A stretch of 64,000 bases of DNA. Origin: Chitinophagaceae bacterium. GTDB taxonomy: Bacteria; Bacteroidota; Bacteroidia; Chitinophagales; Chitinophagaceae. Below, piece after piece: positions 44,737 to 54,056 of this stretch. The first letter of the stretch is position 1, and the number at the start of each line of letters is the position of its first letter. Below the pieces are notes generated by a model. It saw nothing but the letters and a program-made list of their open reading frames with translations. It did not search any database and was not told the DNA's origin. Made by a program: the position numbers and the translations under genes. The stretch is taken from positions 124,001 through 188,000 of the forward strand of contig JAMLGU010000002.1 of assembly GCA_023957575.1 (NCBI GenBank), written 5' to 3'.

Positions 44737-47700
44737 ATGCTAAAATTGAAACCAAGAGAGGTGTTGAATAAAGCCTTTTTAAAAGCAAAGCCCAACAGGG
44801 CAGAAATTGACGGTTTCAAGGCAAATCTCATTACACTATTAGAGAGGATTAACAACTCGGAAAGCGAGGAGTTTCATAAAAACCTGATCATCGACTTTTT
44901 AAAAAAAACTTATTACGACCCCAATTATTTTATTAATACAAAAGGCAAAAACGATCTCATTATTCATAATGGCAATAGTTCCAAAGCTACTGCCGGAGTA
45001 ATTCTGGAAGCAAAAAAACCAACTAATGGAGCAGAAATGATGAGTGTGGACAACATCAACAGAAAAGCGCTTCATGAACTGGTTTTATATTATCTGCGTG
45101 AACGGATTACACTAAAAAATCTTGAAATAAAACATCTGATTGCCACCAATATTAATGAATGGTTTATATTTGATGCCAGCCTGTTCGACCGGCTTTTTGC
45201 CCAGAACAAAGACTTTATAAAACAATTTAATGATTTTGAGCAAGGTCGTTTGGCAGACACCAAAACAGATTTTTTCTACAGAGAAATTGCCGGTCCATTT
45301 ATTGACAATATCGCTAAAGAAATTGTGTATGCCCACTTCAATATTCAGGAATACCAAAAAACATTGCGCAATGCCAATAAAGCAGACGACAATTCCTTAA
45401 TATCTTTATTTAAATTGCTGTCGCCGGAACATCTTTTAAAACTCCCCTTCGCCAATGACAGTAACAGCCTCGATAAAAGTTTTTATAGTGAATTGTTGCA
45501 TATTATCGGCTTGACGGAAACCAAAGTTGGTAGTAAAAAACTGATCGAACGAAACAAAGCAGGCGAGCGCAACTCCGGAGCTATTTTGGAAGATGTTATT
45601 ATCCATCTGGACAGTTTAGATAAAATAAACAGGCTTGATAAGCCTTCTCAATACGGCTCCACTTACGAAGAGCGGCTTTTCAATGTGGCGCTCGAACTTA
45701 CTATTACCTGGATAAACCGTATTTTATTTTTGAAATTGCTGGAAGCTCAACTCATTAATTATCATAGATACGACAAACTCACTTCGAGCAAAGGCGGCAA
45801 ATCTTATTCCTTTCTCAATTTTGAAAAAATAAAAAACTACGACGACCTTAACAGTTTGTTTTTTCAGGTTTTGGCGCGCAAACATGATGAACGAAATGAA
45901 GATGTAAAAACGCTTTTTGAAAAAATTCCTTACCTCAATTCTTCGCTTTTCGAACCGACGGATGTTGAACAGGTTACATTATTCATTAGCAACCTTAAAG
46001 ACGATAAAACAGTTCCCCTATATTCACAAACCGTGCTGAAAGACAGTCAGGGCAAAAAACGATCCGGCAATATCTTCACACTTCAATATTTGTTTGAGTT
46101 TTTAGACGCTTATGATTTTGGCGCCGAAGGCGGCGAAGAAATCAGGGAAAATAATAAAACACTGATCAATGCTTCGGTACTCGGATTGATTTTTGAAAAA
46201 ATAAACGGCTACAAAGACGGCTCATTTTTTACACCGGGTTTCATCACTATGTATATGTGCCGTGAAACCATTCGCAAAGCCGTTGTGCAGAAATTCAACG
46301 AAGTAAAAAAATGGAACTGTAAAGATATTGATGAACTTTTTGATAAGATTGAAGACCGTAAGGAAGCCAACAAGATTGTAAACAGTATCAAAATTTGTGA
46401 TCCTGCAGTAGGTTCAGGCCACTTTCTGGTTTCTGCACTTAATGAAATGATCGCTGTAAAAAACGATTTGAAAATTCTGCAGGACAGGGACGGCATGCGC
46501 CTGAAAGAATACGAAGTGGAGGTGGTGAATGACGAACTGATTGTTACAGAGGAAGGAGTTCTTTTCGAATATACTCCATTGAACAAGGAAAGCCAGCGTG
46601 TGCAGGAAACCCTTTTTCACGAAAAACAAACGATTATTGAAAACTGTTTGTTTGGCGTGGACATTAATGCCAATTCCGTAAAAATCTGTCGTTTGCGGTT
46701 ATGGATTGAACTTTTGAAAAATGCCTATTACAAAAACAGCACAGAACTCGAAACGCTTCCTAATATTGACATCAACATCAAATGCGGAAACACTTTGGTG
46801 AGCCGCTTTGCTTTAGACGCCGACCTCAAGAAAGCCTTGAGAAGCAGCAAGTGGACTATTGACAGCTACCGATTAGCCGTTGATACTTACCGAAATGCTG
46901 AAAACAAGGAGCAGAAAAGGGAAATGGAGCGACTGATAGCAGATATAAAATTTAACTTTAGAACTGAAATCAGTAATAATGATCCCAAAAAAACCCGACT
47001 TAGTAAATTAGCTTACGAACTCTATAACAGATTTACCGGAAATATGCTATTTGAATCGGAAGCGGCTTATGGAAAAGGAAAGACAGAAAGAAATTTGGCT
47101 AAAAAACGAAAAGATGAACAATGTAAAATTGAAAATGAAATTGCTAAACTTAAAGAAGAAATTAGTGCTATAGAATCTAATAAAATTTTTGAAAATGCTT
47201 TTGAATGGCGTTTTGAATTTCCCGAAGTGTTGAATGATGATGGCGATTTTGTAGGCTTTGACGTGGTGATTGGGAATCCGCCGTATATTCAATTACAATC
47301 TATAAAGGAGATTTCAGGACAATACAAACGATTTAATTTTGAAAGTTATGACAGTATGGGAGACATTTATGCACTTTTTTTTGAAAAAGGCAATCAGATA
47401 TTAAAAACAAAAGGCGTTTTAGCTTTCATTACTTCCAACAAATGGATGCGTGCCGGCTATGGTAAAAGTTTAAGAAATTATTTTCTGAAACACACTCGTC
47501 CCCTTATGTTGCTTGATTTGGGTTCGGGAATTTTTGAAGAAGCTACTGTTGATTCTAATTTATTGTTTTTTACAAAAGAAAATACGCCTGAAACTCACTC
47601 ATTTAAATCTTTGGATATCAGCAAAGACAAAGAGGTGAGGGATTTAACACAATTTGCTGACAGATTTTTGAATATTGCTCCAAAAATAGATGAAAGTTGG

Positions 47701-48555
47701 ACAATTAGCTCCGAAACTGAACAAAGTATTAAACGCAAAATAGAACAAAAAGGTAAGCCACTAAAAGAATGGGATGTACAAATAAACTATGGAATAAAAA
47801 CAGGTTATAATGAAGCCTTTATCATAGACGGAGCTAAAAAAGATGAACTGATCGCCCAGGACCCTAAAAGTGCAGAGATTATCAAACCTATTTTAAGAGG
47901 TAGGGATATTAAAAGGTATCAGGCAGAATTTGCAGATTTGTGGTTGATTGCAACTTTACCTGCACTAAATATTGAAATTGATGATTATCCTGCTATTAAA
48001 AACCACCTACTTTCCTTTGGTAAAAGATTGCAGCAAACAGGAGAAACTTATATCGATGAAAGCGGTCAAAAATGTAAAACAAGAAAAAAAACAAGTAATA
48101 AATGGTTTGAAACACAAGACCAAATAGCCTATCATAAAGAATTTGAGAAGGAAAAGATTATGTATCCCAATATGACACTTTTCCTGCCTTTTATTTTTGA
48201 CAACAAGGGTTACAGAATAAATGATAAAGGGTTTATCATTACAAGTAATAAAACAGCACAATTAAAATATTTGCTAGCAAATTTTAATTCAAAATTCTCA
48301 AAAAAATGGATTAAAGAAAACTGTCCCGAGTTACAAGGAGGAACCCGAGAACTTAGGAAAATATTTTTTCAAAATATCCCCATTCCTGAAATACCCGTTG
48401 AAGACCAATCCCCATTTATTGAATTAGTCAATCAGATTTTAGAAAAGAAGGAAAGAAACGAAGACACCTCCGACTTAGAATCCCAAATCGACCAATTGGT
48501 TTACCATCTTTATGACTTAACGGAGGAAGAAATTAAAATTGTAGAAGGCAAATAA
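44737..48555 (+). CDS. Type IIG restriction-modification enzyme (single chain)
   Basis: A 1272-residue protein joining endonuclease, methylase and target recognition. The N-terminal region carries a PD-(D/E)xK-like pattern (NDLIIH near residue 72, then GVILEAKKP near 90). The N6-adenine methylase has motif I ICDPAVGSGHFLVSALNE near residue 553 and motif IV VVIGNPPYIQLQ near residue 845. The C-terminus matches the Eco57I/TaqI-type recognition domain (CPELQGGTRELRKIFFQNI). No separate methylase, specificity or nuclease gene adjoins it. Single-chain enzymes usually methylate one strand and cut outside the site. The genome neighbours on both sides are ordinary housekeeping genes, so it sits as a defence insert. 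The site recognised is unknown. Confidence 0.9.
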   Translation: MLKLKPREVLNKAFLKAKPNRAEIDGFKANLITLLERINNSESEEFHKNLIIDFLKKTYYDPNYFINTKGKNDLIIHNGNSSKATAGVILEAKKPTNGAEMMSVDNINRKALHELVLYYLRERITLKNLEIKHLIATNINEWFIFDASLFDRLFAQNKDFIKQFNDFEQGRLADTKTDFFYREIAGPFIDNIAKEIVYAHFNIQEYQKTLRNANKADDNSLISLFKLLSPEHLLKLPFANDSNSLDKSFYSELLHIIGLTETKVGSKKLIERNKAGERNSGAILEDVIIHLDSLDKINRLDKPSQYGSTYEERLFNVALELTITWINRILFLKLLEAQLINYHRYDKLTSSKGGKSYSFLNFEKIKNYDDLNSLFFQVLARKHDERNEDVKTLFEKIPYLNSSLFEPTDVEQVTLFISNLKDDKTVPLYSQTVLKDSQGKKRSGNIFTLQYLFEFLDAYDFGAEGGEEIRENNKTLINASVLGLIFEKINGYKDGSFFTPGFITMYMCRETIRKAVVQKFNEVKKWNCKDIDELFDKIEDRKEANKIVNSIKICDPAVGSGHFLVSALNEMIAVKNDLKILQDRDGMRLKEYEVEVVNDELIVTEEGVLFEYTPLNKESQRVQETLFHEKQTIIENCLFGVDINANSVKICRLRLWIELLKNAYYKNSTELETLPNIDINIKCGNTLVSRFALDADLKKALRSSKWTIDSYRLAVDTYRNAENKEQKREMERLIADIKFNFRTEISNNDPKKTRLSKLAYELYNRFTGNMLFESEAAYGKGKTERNLAKKRKDEQCKIENEIAKLKEEISAIESNKIFENAFEWRFEFPEVLNDDGDFVGFDVVIGNPPYIQLQSIKEISGQYKRFNFESYDSMGDIYALFFEKGNQILKTKGVLAFITSNKWMRAGYGKSLRNYFLKHTRPLMLLDLGSGIFEEATVDSNLLFFTKENTPETHSFKSLDISKDKEVRDLTQFADRFLNIAPKIDESWTISSETEQSIKRKIEQKGKPLKEWDVQINYGIKTGYNEAFIIDGAKKDELIAQDPKSAEIIKPILRGRDIKRYQAEFADLWLIATLPALNIEIDDYPAIKNHLLSFGKRLQQTGETYIDESGQKCKTRKKTSNKWFETQDQIAYHKEFEKEKIMYPNMTLFLPFIFDNKGYRINDKGFIITSNKTAQLKYLLANFNSKFSKKWIKENCPELQGGTRELRKIFFQNIPIPEIPVEDQSPFIELVNQILEKKERNEDTSDLESQIDQLVYHLYDLTEEEIKIVEGK

Positions 48556-48559
48556 ATAA

Positions 48560-48670
48560 GCCCCGTAAGGGCAACATCCTAATAACACAAAAACCATAAC
48601 CCAAACCCCGCAGGGGTGCGTGTTACACATCATTTTTTCCGCATGATGATGGGCGTTATTATTACATCGC
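48560..48670. repeat. Intergenic palindromic repeat element (REP-like)
   Basis: Two short GC-rich inverted repeats in AT-rich DNA: GCCC-CGTAA-GGGC (48560-48572) and CCCC-GCA-GGGG (48606-48616), with a further GC-rich tail (CGCATGATGATGGGCG). Elements of this kind recur between genes in Bacteroidota. It lies after the restriction gene, with htpG convergent beyond it, and could act as terminator or be REP-like. Confidence 0.5.
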
Positions 48671-48740
48671 TACTACGAAGCTATTGAAAGAGGAACTCAC
48701 TAATAATCCATTAAACAGGAGGGTACCGGAAGCACCTCCT

Positions 48741-50627
48741 TTAGATCAGTTTCACACTTCTTTCAACAAAATTAGTAAGGTCGGCTCCGGTGAGCATACC
48801 CTGTGCCAGCAATGCCAAATCAAAAGCCTGATGTGCCAAAGCTTTGCGGGTATCATCATTGGACTCGGCCAGTATTTTGGTTGCTAACGGGTGATTAGCA
48901 TTTATAGAAACCTTAAACCTGTCAGGCATACTTCCGTAAAAACCCATTCCGCCACCAAGCGCAGCCATATCCTTCATCCTACGCATAAATTCGTCCATCG
49001 TTACCGAAACCGGCATGGCCTCCTCACTCAGATTTTCTACAGTAACTTCCATTCCGGGTTTTGTAATGGCTTTTTCGAATATTTCTTTCAGCTCTTTGGT
49101 TTGCTCCTCACTCAACTTTGATTCGATTACCTCATCCTTCTCAATCAGTTTTTCAAGCACGTCGGCATCTACTCTTTTAATTTGGGTCTTTTCCAAATCG
49201 CGTTCTAAATGGCTGATAAAATGGTTATCCAATGGACTATCCATCACCAACACATCGTACCCTTTTTTATTGGCCGCCTGTATATAACCATCCTGCCTGT
49301 CGGCGTTTACTGTATATAAATAAACGACATTACCATTTTTATCTGTTTGATTTTCCTTTACCTTATCATTGTATTCGGTCAAAGTAAAGAACTCTTTTTT
49401 AGTATTGGAAAGCAGCACAAAATCTTTTGCCCTATCCCAAAATTTTGGTTCGCTGATGGCTCCGTATTTTACAAAAACACCAATATCGTTCCATTTTTCT
49501 TCATAACTTTTGCGGTCATTTTTAAATAACTCTGCCAACTTGTCTGCCACCTTTTTAGTAATGTAGGTATTTATTTTCTTCACATTACCATCTGCCTGTA
49601 AAAATGAACGAGAAACATTTAGTGGAATATCAGGCGAGTCTATCACTCCATGCAACAGCATCAGAAACTCCGGCACAATGTCTTTTACCTCATCAGTTAT
49701 AAACACCTGGCGACTAAACAGTTTTATTTTATTGCGCTGAATTTCAATTTCATTTTTTATTTTGGGGAAATACAATACTCCTGTAAGGGTAAACGGGTAA
49801 TCCACATTTAAATGAATCCAAAACAATGGGTCATCGCCAAACGGATACAACTCTCTATAAAAATTCAAATAATCTTCATCCTTTAGTTCACTTGGCGCTT
49901 TTGTCCATATTGGAGCGGTGGTATTAACAATATTGGGAACCTCTACACTTTTGTATTTAGGCTTCCCTTCTTCATCTTCTCCATCTGGCTCAGATTCTGT
50001 GCGGGTTCCAAATTGTACCGGTACCGGCAGAAATTTTGCATATTTATCCAAAATCTGCTGCAAACGGTATTTCTCCAAAAACTCTTTGTTTTCTTCATTG
50101 ATGTATAAAATCACATCGGTACCACGCTCTGTTCTGCTACCTTCACTAATTTCAAACTCGGTGGTTCCGTCATTCTCCCATCTGGCCGGCGCTGCCCCTT
50201 GCTGATAGCTAAGAGTTTGTATTTCAACCCTTTCTGCAACCATGAACGCAGAATAAAAACCTAATCCAAACTGACCGATAATTTCATTGGCATCCTTTGC
50301 ATCCTTAAATTTTGCCAGAAAATCTTCGGCTCCCGAAAAAGCTATCTGATTGATATATTTTTTAATCTCATCGGCAGTCATTCCTATACCGTTATCGGAA
50401 ATAGTAATTGTTTTGGCCGCCGCATCCACCTTTACCTGTACTAATGGCGTTTCTAATTCGCCATGAAACTGACCCATTGATACTAATCTTTTTGCCTTTT
50501 GAATGGCATCTACGGCATTGGAAACCAATTCGCGAAGAAAAATTTCATGGTCGCTGTATAAAAACTTTTTTATTATTGGAAATATATTCTCTGTATGTAT
50601 GGATATTGTACCTTTTTCCTGTGTCAT
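48741..50627 (-). CDS. htpG: Chaperone HtpG (Hsp90 family)
   Basis: ATP-dependent chaperone of 628 residues starting at the second Met (MTQEKGTIS); the first ATG at 50633 adds only two residues. The GHKL ATPase domain contains LRELVSNAVDAIQK, SDNGIGMTADEIKKYINQIA and GQFGLGFYSAF. The middle domain has IPLNVSRSFLQADG, and the dimerisation domain follows. Length and motifs are normal for bacterial Hsp90. It helps stressed proteins fold together with DnaK. The gene is separated from its neighbours by about 140 bp upstream. Confidence 0.97.
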   Translation of the reverse strand: MTQEKGTISIHTENIFPIIKKFLYSDHEIFLRELVSNAVDAIQKAKRLVSMGQFHGELETPLVQVKVDAAAKTITISDNGIGMTADEIKKYINQIAFSGAEDFLAKFKDAKDANEIIGQFGLGFYSAFMVAERVEIQTLSYQQGAAPARWENDGTTEFEISEGSRTERGTDVILYINEENKEFLEKYRLQQILDKYAKFLPVPVQFGTRTESEPDGEDEEGKPKYKSVEVPNIVNTTAPIWTKAPSELKDEDYLNFYRELYPFGDDPLFWIHLNVDYPFTLTGVLYFPKIKNEIEIQRNKIKLFSRQVFITDEVKDIVPEFLMLLHGVIDSPDIPLNVSRSFLQADGNVKKINTYITKKVADKLAELFKNDRKSYEEKWNDIGVFVKYGAISEPKFWDRAKDFVLLSNTKKEFFTLTEYNDKVKENQTDKNGNVVYLYTVNADRQDGYIQAANKKGYDVLVMDSPLDNHFISHLERDLEKTQIKRVDADVLEKLIEKDEVIESKLSEEQTKELKEIFEKAITKPGMEVTVENLSEEAMPVSVTMDEFMRRMKDMAALGGGMGFYGSMPDRFKVSINANHPLATKILAESNDDTRKALAHQAFDLALLAQGMLTGADLTNFVERSVKLI

Positions 50628-50773
50628 AAACAATATTTTTTGCCTCGATACTGCAAATGTGATACCACACCGGCTTTGCTGGTCATTTTGGCAGATTGTT
50701 TGAACTCAGGTTACTGCCTTTCAATAAAAATCATTACAGATTAAATAAAATATTCAGGAAATATAAACTAAAA

Positions 50774-51574
50774 TTAATATCCTTTCAGATTAGCTTTGAT
50801 GGCAGAATCTTTTTGCGCTGTGGAAAGATTACGCATATTGCCGTAAATAGCATCTTCCCAACCGCCATAATTGGGATTGGGTAAAATGATATATTTTTTC
50901 CCGAATTCCGATTGGGTGAGTTCTACATTTTTGCTTCGTTCATTTTTGGGTTTTTTGTCCCACAGCGTACTGAAGTCTGAAAGATTGTCACCTATCAACA
51001 TCACAATATTAAAGTTTTCTGCAATTGCCTGCCTGCGTGTTTCTTTGGAGCTAACGGATTGCTTTAAAATAAGATGGCTATCATCAGAATAAGGATATTT
51101 ATATTTTTTCAAATTCTCTAAGGTAACCTTCCTTTCTACCTCATCTCTATTGGTAAGATAAAAAACAGTTACCCCTTTGGAAGCAGCATAATTAAAGAAA
51201 TCCAGACTACCCGGCAGTGGCAATGCCTCAGCTTTGGAAGTCCATTGATACCAGGAAGGTGCATCAAAGTCTTTGCCCTCCAATGCTCTGTGTACGGCAT
51301 AAGGACTATTATCCAAAACTGTTTCATCAATATCGGTTACTACCGCCAGTGGCTTAGCTGAAGGCGTTTTAAGCGCTTCATTCAAACTTATTTTTGCAAA
51401 ATTATAAGCCTGGTAGCATAAGGCATCATATTCGGCGGAGGATTGTATAAAAAGCGACGACCACAATTTACCGTTGGCCAATAAAGCCGATTCCGGCTGA
51501 TTATTTACTACCGGTTTTGGAACATAACATGCACTGAGTGCAGCTACAGACAAGAAAAAGAACAATCTTCTCAT
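50774..51574 (-). CDS. 5'-nucleotidase, lipoprotein e(P4) family (class C acid phosphatase)
   Basis: A 266-residue lipoprotein of the HAD superfamily. The signal ends in LSAC (Cys at residue 16). The catalytic DxDxT motif is VVTDIDETVLDNSP near residue 92, with Thr in YLTNRDEVERKVT (motif II region) near residue 158. The family hydrolyses nucleoside monophosphates at the outer surface, best known for NMN/NAD use and phosphate release in Haemophilus. GDNLSDFSTLWD near residue 200 is motif IV. It stands between htpG and a small protein gene on the same strand; no co-transcription is evident. Confidence 0.88.
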   Translation of the reverse strand: MRRLFFFLSVAALSACYVPKPVVNNQPESALLANGKLWSSLFIQSSAEYDALCYQAYNFAKISLNEALKTPSAKPLAVVTDIDETVLDNSPYAVHRALEGKDFDAPSWYQWTSKAEALPLPGSLDFFNYAASKGVTVFYLTNRDEVERKVTLENLKKYKYPYSDDSHLILKQSVSSKETRRQAIAENFNIVMLIGDNLSDFSTLWDKKPKNERSKNVELTQSEFGKKYIILPNPNYGGWEDAIYGNMRNLSTAQKDSAIKANLKGY

Positions 51575-51623
51575 ATTGAACTAATTGTAATTTGCAGATA
51601 TGCAAATATCTGAAAAAAATCAA

Positions 51624-51911
51624 TTAGTTATTCAATACGCCTTCTTCCAGCTCAGTTATTATTTGCTCCTGATGCGCCGTTATCCATTCGGGTAAAACCT
51701 GAGAAGAGGTTAACTCCCATTCATTATTCTCATCCCTGTTTAATCGAAAAAACAAACGATTCCCTCTTTCATCTGCTGTATCCGCATCAAAAACATAATT
51801 GCCTGCATTATTATTCTTTCTGAAATTAAATTCTCTTAATCGCCCACTGATTTTTATCAATCTCGAAAAATGTATAATCTTCTTAAAGTTGTTATTCATA
51901 ATTGTTTTCAT
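51624..51911 (-). CDS. Small conserved-looking protein of unknown function
   Basis: A 95-residue soluble protein if started at MKTIMNNNFKK. The residues added by the upstream ATG at 51941 (MLYENYLEL) look unrelated. The middle reads SGRLREFNFRKNNNAGNYVFDADTADERGN (only SGRLREFNFRK is cited), then RLFFRLNRDENNEWELTSSQ and a helical end (TAHQEQIITELEEG). Such a beta-hairpin/helix arrangement is seen in small hypothetical proteins of this group. No function can be given. It ends 50 bp before the lipoprotein gene on the same strand. Confidence 0.65.
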   Translation of the reverse strand: MKTIMNNNFKKIIHFSRLIKISGRLREFNFRKNNNAGNYVFDADTADERGNRLFFRLNRDENNEWELTSSQVLPEWITAHQEQIITELEEGVLNN

Positions 51912-51955
51912 AAATAGTTCAAGGTAATTTTCATACAGCAATTATTGTGCTACAA

Positions 51956-52825
51956 TTAAATATTTTGAAATAAAATTATCAGAAAATAGCAAACCGGCGC
52001 CAAAATCATCAATCCATCAAGCACAAAATAAAAAAGATAGGCATTAGTTGATTTTATTGCTTTCGGATACAGCCGGTAAGTTATAATGCTGGGGATCAGG
52101 AAGGTTATATATATTAAAAAATTATCCATTTTAACAAAAAAGGCCAGTGCTGAGGTTAAAAGATGGAGCAATATAAAAACATTAAATATCCTCCTAATGG
52201 TTTTTGCCGGCAACAGTGTTACAATGCTCTTTATTCCGGTAATTCTGTCAGCCCGCTTGTCCCTAATGTCAAACAATATACAAATAGGGAAAATGAGTGT
52301 AAATCTATGAATAGAAAAAACAGTGTTGAGCCAGGTCCATTCAGCAGAGGTAATAAGCATGGGTAAGATAGCGGTAGCATAAGTCCAAACTAATGTGAGT
52401 AAAAAGGTTTTCCCAATTATATGCTTTTCAAGTTGTTTAAATATGGAGTGGGGAAATTTGGGAGCAGTATATAAAAGCGTAAAAAATACCAATGGCAGAA
52501 ACAAGAGCCAATATGAAATAATTCTCATTCCGAATATCATACCCGCTATGGAAGCAAAAATAAATAACATCCAATGTGTTTTTTTATTGACAGTCAACCA
52601 TTTAGACCGGGCAACTGTTATCTCTTTGGAAGCATCCGTCAGGTACCAATGAAGATTGTAACTGGCCAAAGTAGCGAAAAACAAGAACCAAAATAAAGCG
52701 GGGTTAAGTGTTATTTTGAAAAGATGGCCGGTATAAAAGAGCATTATTACCGTACATAAAGCGATAAAAAGGTTGCTGAAAATAAAAAAATCAAATAATT
52801 TTTTAAAAAATGGTAATTTTTGCAA
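51956..52825 (-). CDS. UbiA-like prenyltransferase-fold membrane protein
   Basis: A 289-residue polytopic membrane protein with about eight or nine hydrophobic segments. It resembles the UbiA family: SYNLHWYLTDASKE near residue 53 stands where the first NxxxDxxxD motif is expected, and DIRDKRADRITGIKS near residue 190 resembles the second Asp-rich motif. The first motif has only one acidic residue, so catalysis as an aromatic prenyltransferase is uncertain. Function unknown; may be a lipid-modifying relative. Confidence 0.65.
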   Translation of the reverse strand: MQKLPFFKKLFDFFIFSNLFIALCTVIMLFYTGHLFKITLNPALFWFLFFATLASYNLHWYLTDASKEITVARSKWLTVNKKTHWMLFIFASIAGMIFGMRIISYWLLFLPLVFFTLLYTAPKFPHSIFKQLEKHIIGKTFLLTLVWTYATAILPMLITSAEWTWLNTVFSIHRFTLIFPICILFDIRDKRADRITGIKSIVTLLPAKTIRRIFNVFILLHLLTSALAFFVKMDNFLIYITFLIPSIITYRLYPKAIKSTNAYLFYFVLDGLMILAPVCYFLIILFQNI

Positions 52826-52894
52826 AATTGAATATTTTGTTCAAATTTAGTTATTGATTTTCTAAAGAAAAGAATCAGGTACAAAGAAAAAACG

Positions 52895-53896
52895 ATGAAG
52901 GAAATAGCAGAATCCATAGAAGATAGAATTTTTTCAAAGAATATGGACTTTGAGCAATTATCTTTTGAAGTATTTCAATTTCAATATAAAAATAATACGG
53001 TTTATCAAAAATATGTTGATATGATTGGCATCGATACAACTAAAATAAACCAAATAAAAGATATTCCTTTTTTACCAATTCAGCTTTTTAAATCGCACAA
53101 AATTGCTACTACCTCCTTTCATCCTCAAGCCGTTTTTGAAAGCAGCGGAACCACCGGGTCCATAAACAGCAAGCATTTTGTAAAAAATATTGAATTATAT
53201 AAAAAAAGTTTTTTACAGTGCTTTTACCAATTTTATGGCAACCCTAAGGATTGGTGCATTATTGGGTTACTGCCCTCCTATCTCGAAAGGCAAAGTTCGT
53301 CATTAGTTTTTATGGTGAACCAACTCATTACTGAAAGCAGACATGAGAAAAGCGGTTTTTATCTCAATGAGTTTAAGAAACTTGCGCAAACCTTAAAAAT
53401 CCTTGAGGCTACCGGTCAAAAAACGTTATTAATAGGAGTTACTTTTGCATTGCTTGATTTTGCAGAACAGTATGCAATGCCCCTAAAAACCACAACTATC
53501 ATGGAAACGGGGGGTATGAAAGGAAGAAGGGAGGAGATGGTAAGAAGTCAGGTTCATGCCGTTTTGAAGCACTCATTTGGCGTGCAATCGGTACATTCGG
53601 AATATGGCATGACAGAGCTACTGTCTCAGGCATATTCTCAAGGAGAAGGAGTTTTTGAAGCGCCACAATGGATGAAAATCCTGATTAGAGATGAAGATGA
53701 TCCTCTTTCAGTCCATTCAAGCGTTGAAAGCAATAAATTACGAGGAAAAATAAATATTATTGACCTGGCAAATATTTATTCGTGTAGCTTTATTGCCACT
53801 GATGATTTGGGATATTTGTACGAAAATGGGGCATTTGAGGTATTAGGGCGTGCCGATAATAGCGATATTCGAGGTTGCAGCCAGTTGGTTTTGTAG
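52895..53896 (+). CDS. LuxE/PaaK-like acyl-activating protein
   Basis: A 333-residue relative of acyl-protein synthetase LuxE, a branch of the ANL adenylating superfamily. The nucleotide region is VFESSGTTGSINSKHFV near residue 82, and ETGGMKGRREEMVRSQ near residue 206 and HSEYGMTELLSQAYS near residue 230 follow in the expected order. The C-terminus ends in LGRADNSDIRGCSQLVL, as in the family. Activity would be activation of an acid as acyl-AMP, but neither substrate nor pathway is clear. In Bacteroidota these often sit near lipid or surface-polymer genes, which is not the case here. Confidence 0.82.
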   Translation: MKEIAESIEDRIFSKNMDFEQLSFEVFQFQYKNNTVYQKYVDMIGIDTTKINQIKDIPFLPIQLFKSHKIATTSFHPQAVFESSGTTGSINSKHFVKNIELYKKSFLQCFYQFYGNPKDWCIIGLLPSYLERQSSSLVFMVNQLITESRHEKSGFYLNEFKKLAQTLKILEATGQKTLLIGVTFALLDFAEQYAMPLKTTTIMETGGMKGRREEMVRSQVHAVLKHSFGVQSVHSEYGMTELLSQAYSQGEGVFEAPQWMKILIRDEDDPLSVHSSVESNKLRGKINIIDLANIYSCSFIATDDLGYLYENGAFEVLGRADNSDIRGCSQLVL

Positions 53897-53934
53897 CGAT
53901 TAAGAGGTTTTTTCACTATTTATTCAAAAAAATT

Positions 53935-53965
53935 TTTGTCAGTAGAAATACACACCCTATATTTG
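53935..53965 (+). promoter_or_regulatory. Promoter of tRNA-Asp
   Basis: TTTG at 53935-53938 and TATATTTG at 53958-53965 with a 19-nt spacer, an exact match to the Bacteroidota consensus. Transcription would start near 53971, about 12 nt before the tRNA. Confidence 0.8.
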
Positions 53966-53982
53966 CACTCCCAATTTGAAAC

Positions 53983-54056
53983 GGATCGGTAGTTCAGTTG
54001 GTTAGAATGCCGCCCTGTCACGGCGGAGGTCGCGGGTTCGAGTCCCGTCCGGTCCG
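53983..54056 (+). tRNA. tRNA-Asp (GTC)
   Basis: Clover-leaf with acceptor GGATCGG (53983-53989) pairing with CCGGTCC (54049-54055, one G-T pair) and discriminator G at 54056. D arm contains TTCAGTTGGTTAGAA. The anticodon arm CCGCC-CTGTCAC-GGCGG holds GTC. The T arm is CGGG-TTCGAGT-CCCG. No CCA is encoded. Its 3' part is copied in the repeats that follow. Confidence 0.96.

Noticed and set aside
44737..48555. Reading the large methylase as BREX PglX or a type I subunit
   Set aside because: No other BREX or type I genes are adjacent, and it has an N-terminal nuclease-like motif and its own recognition domain, so type IIG fits better.
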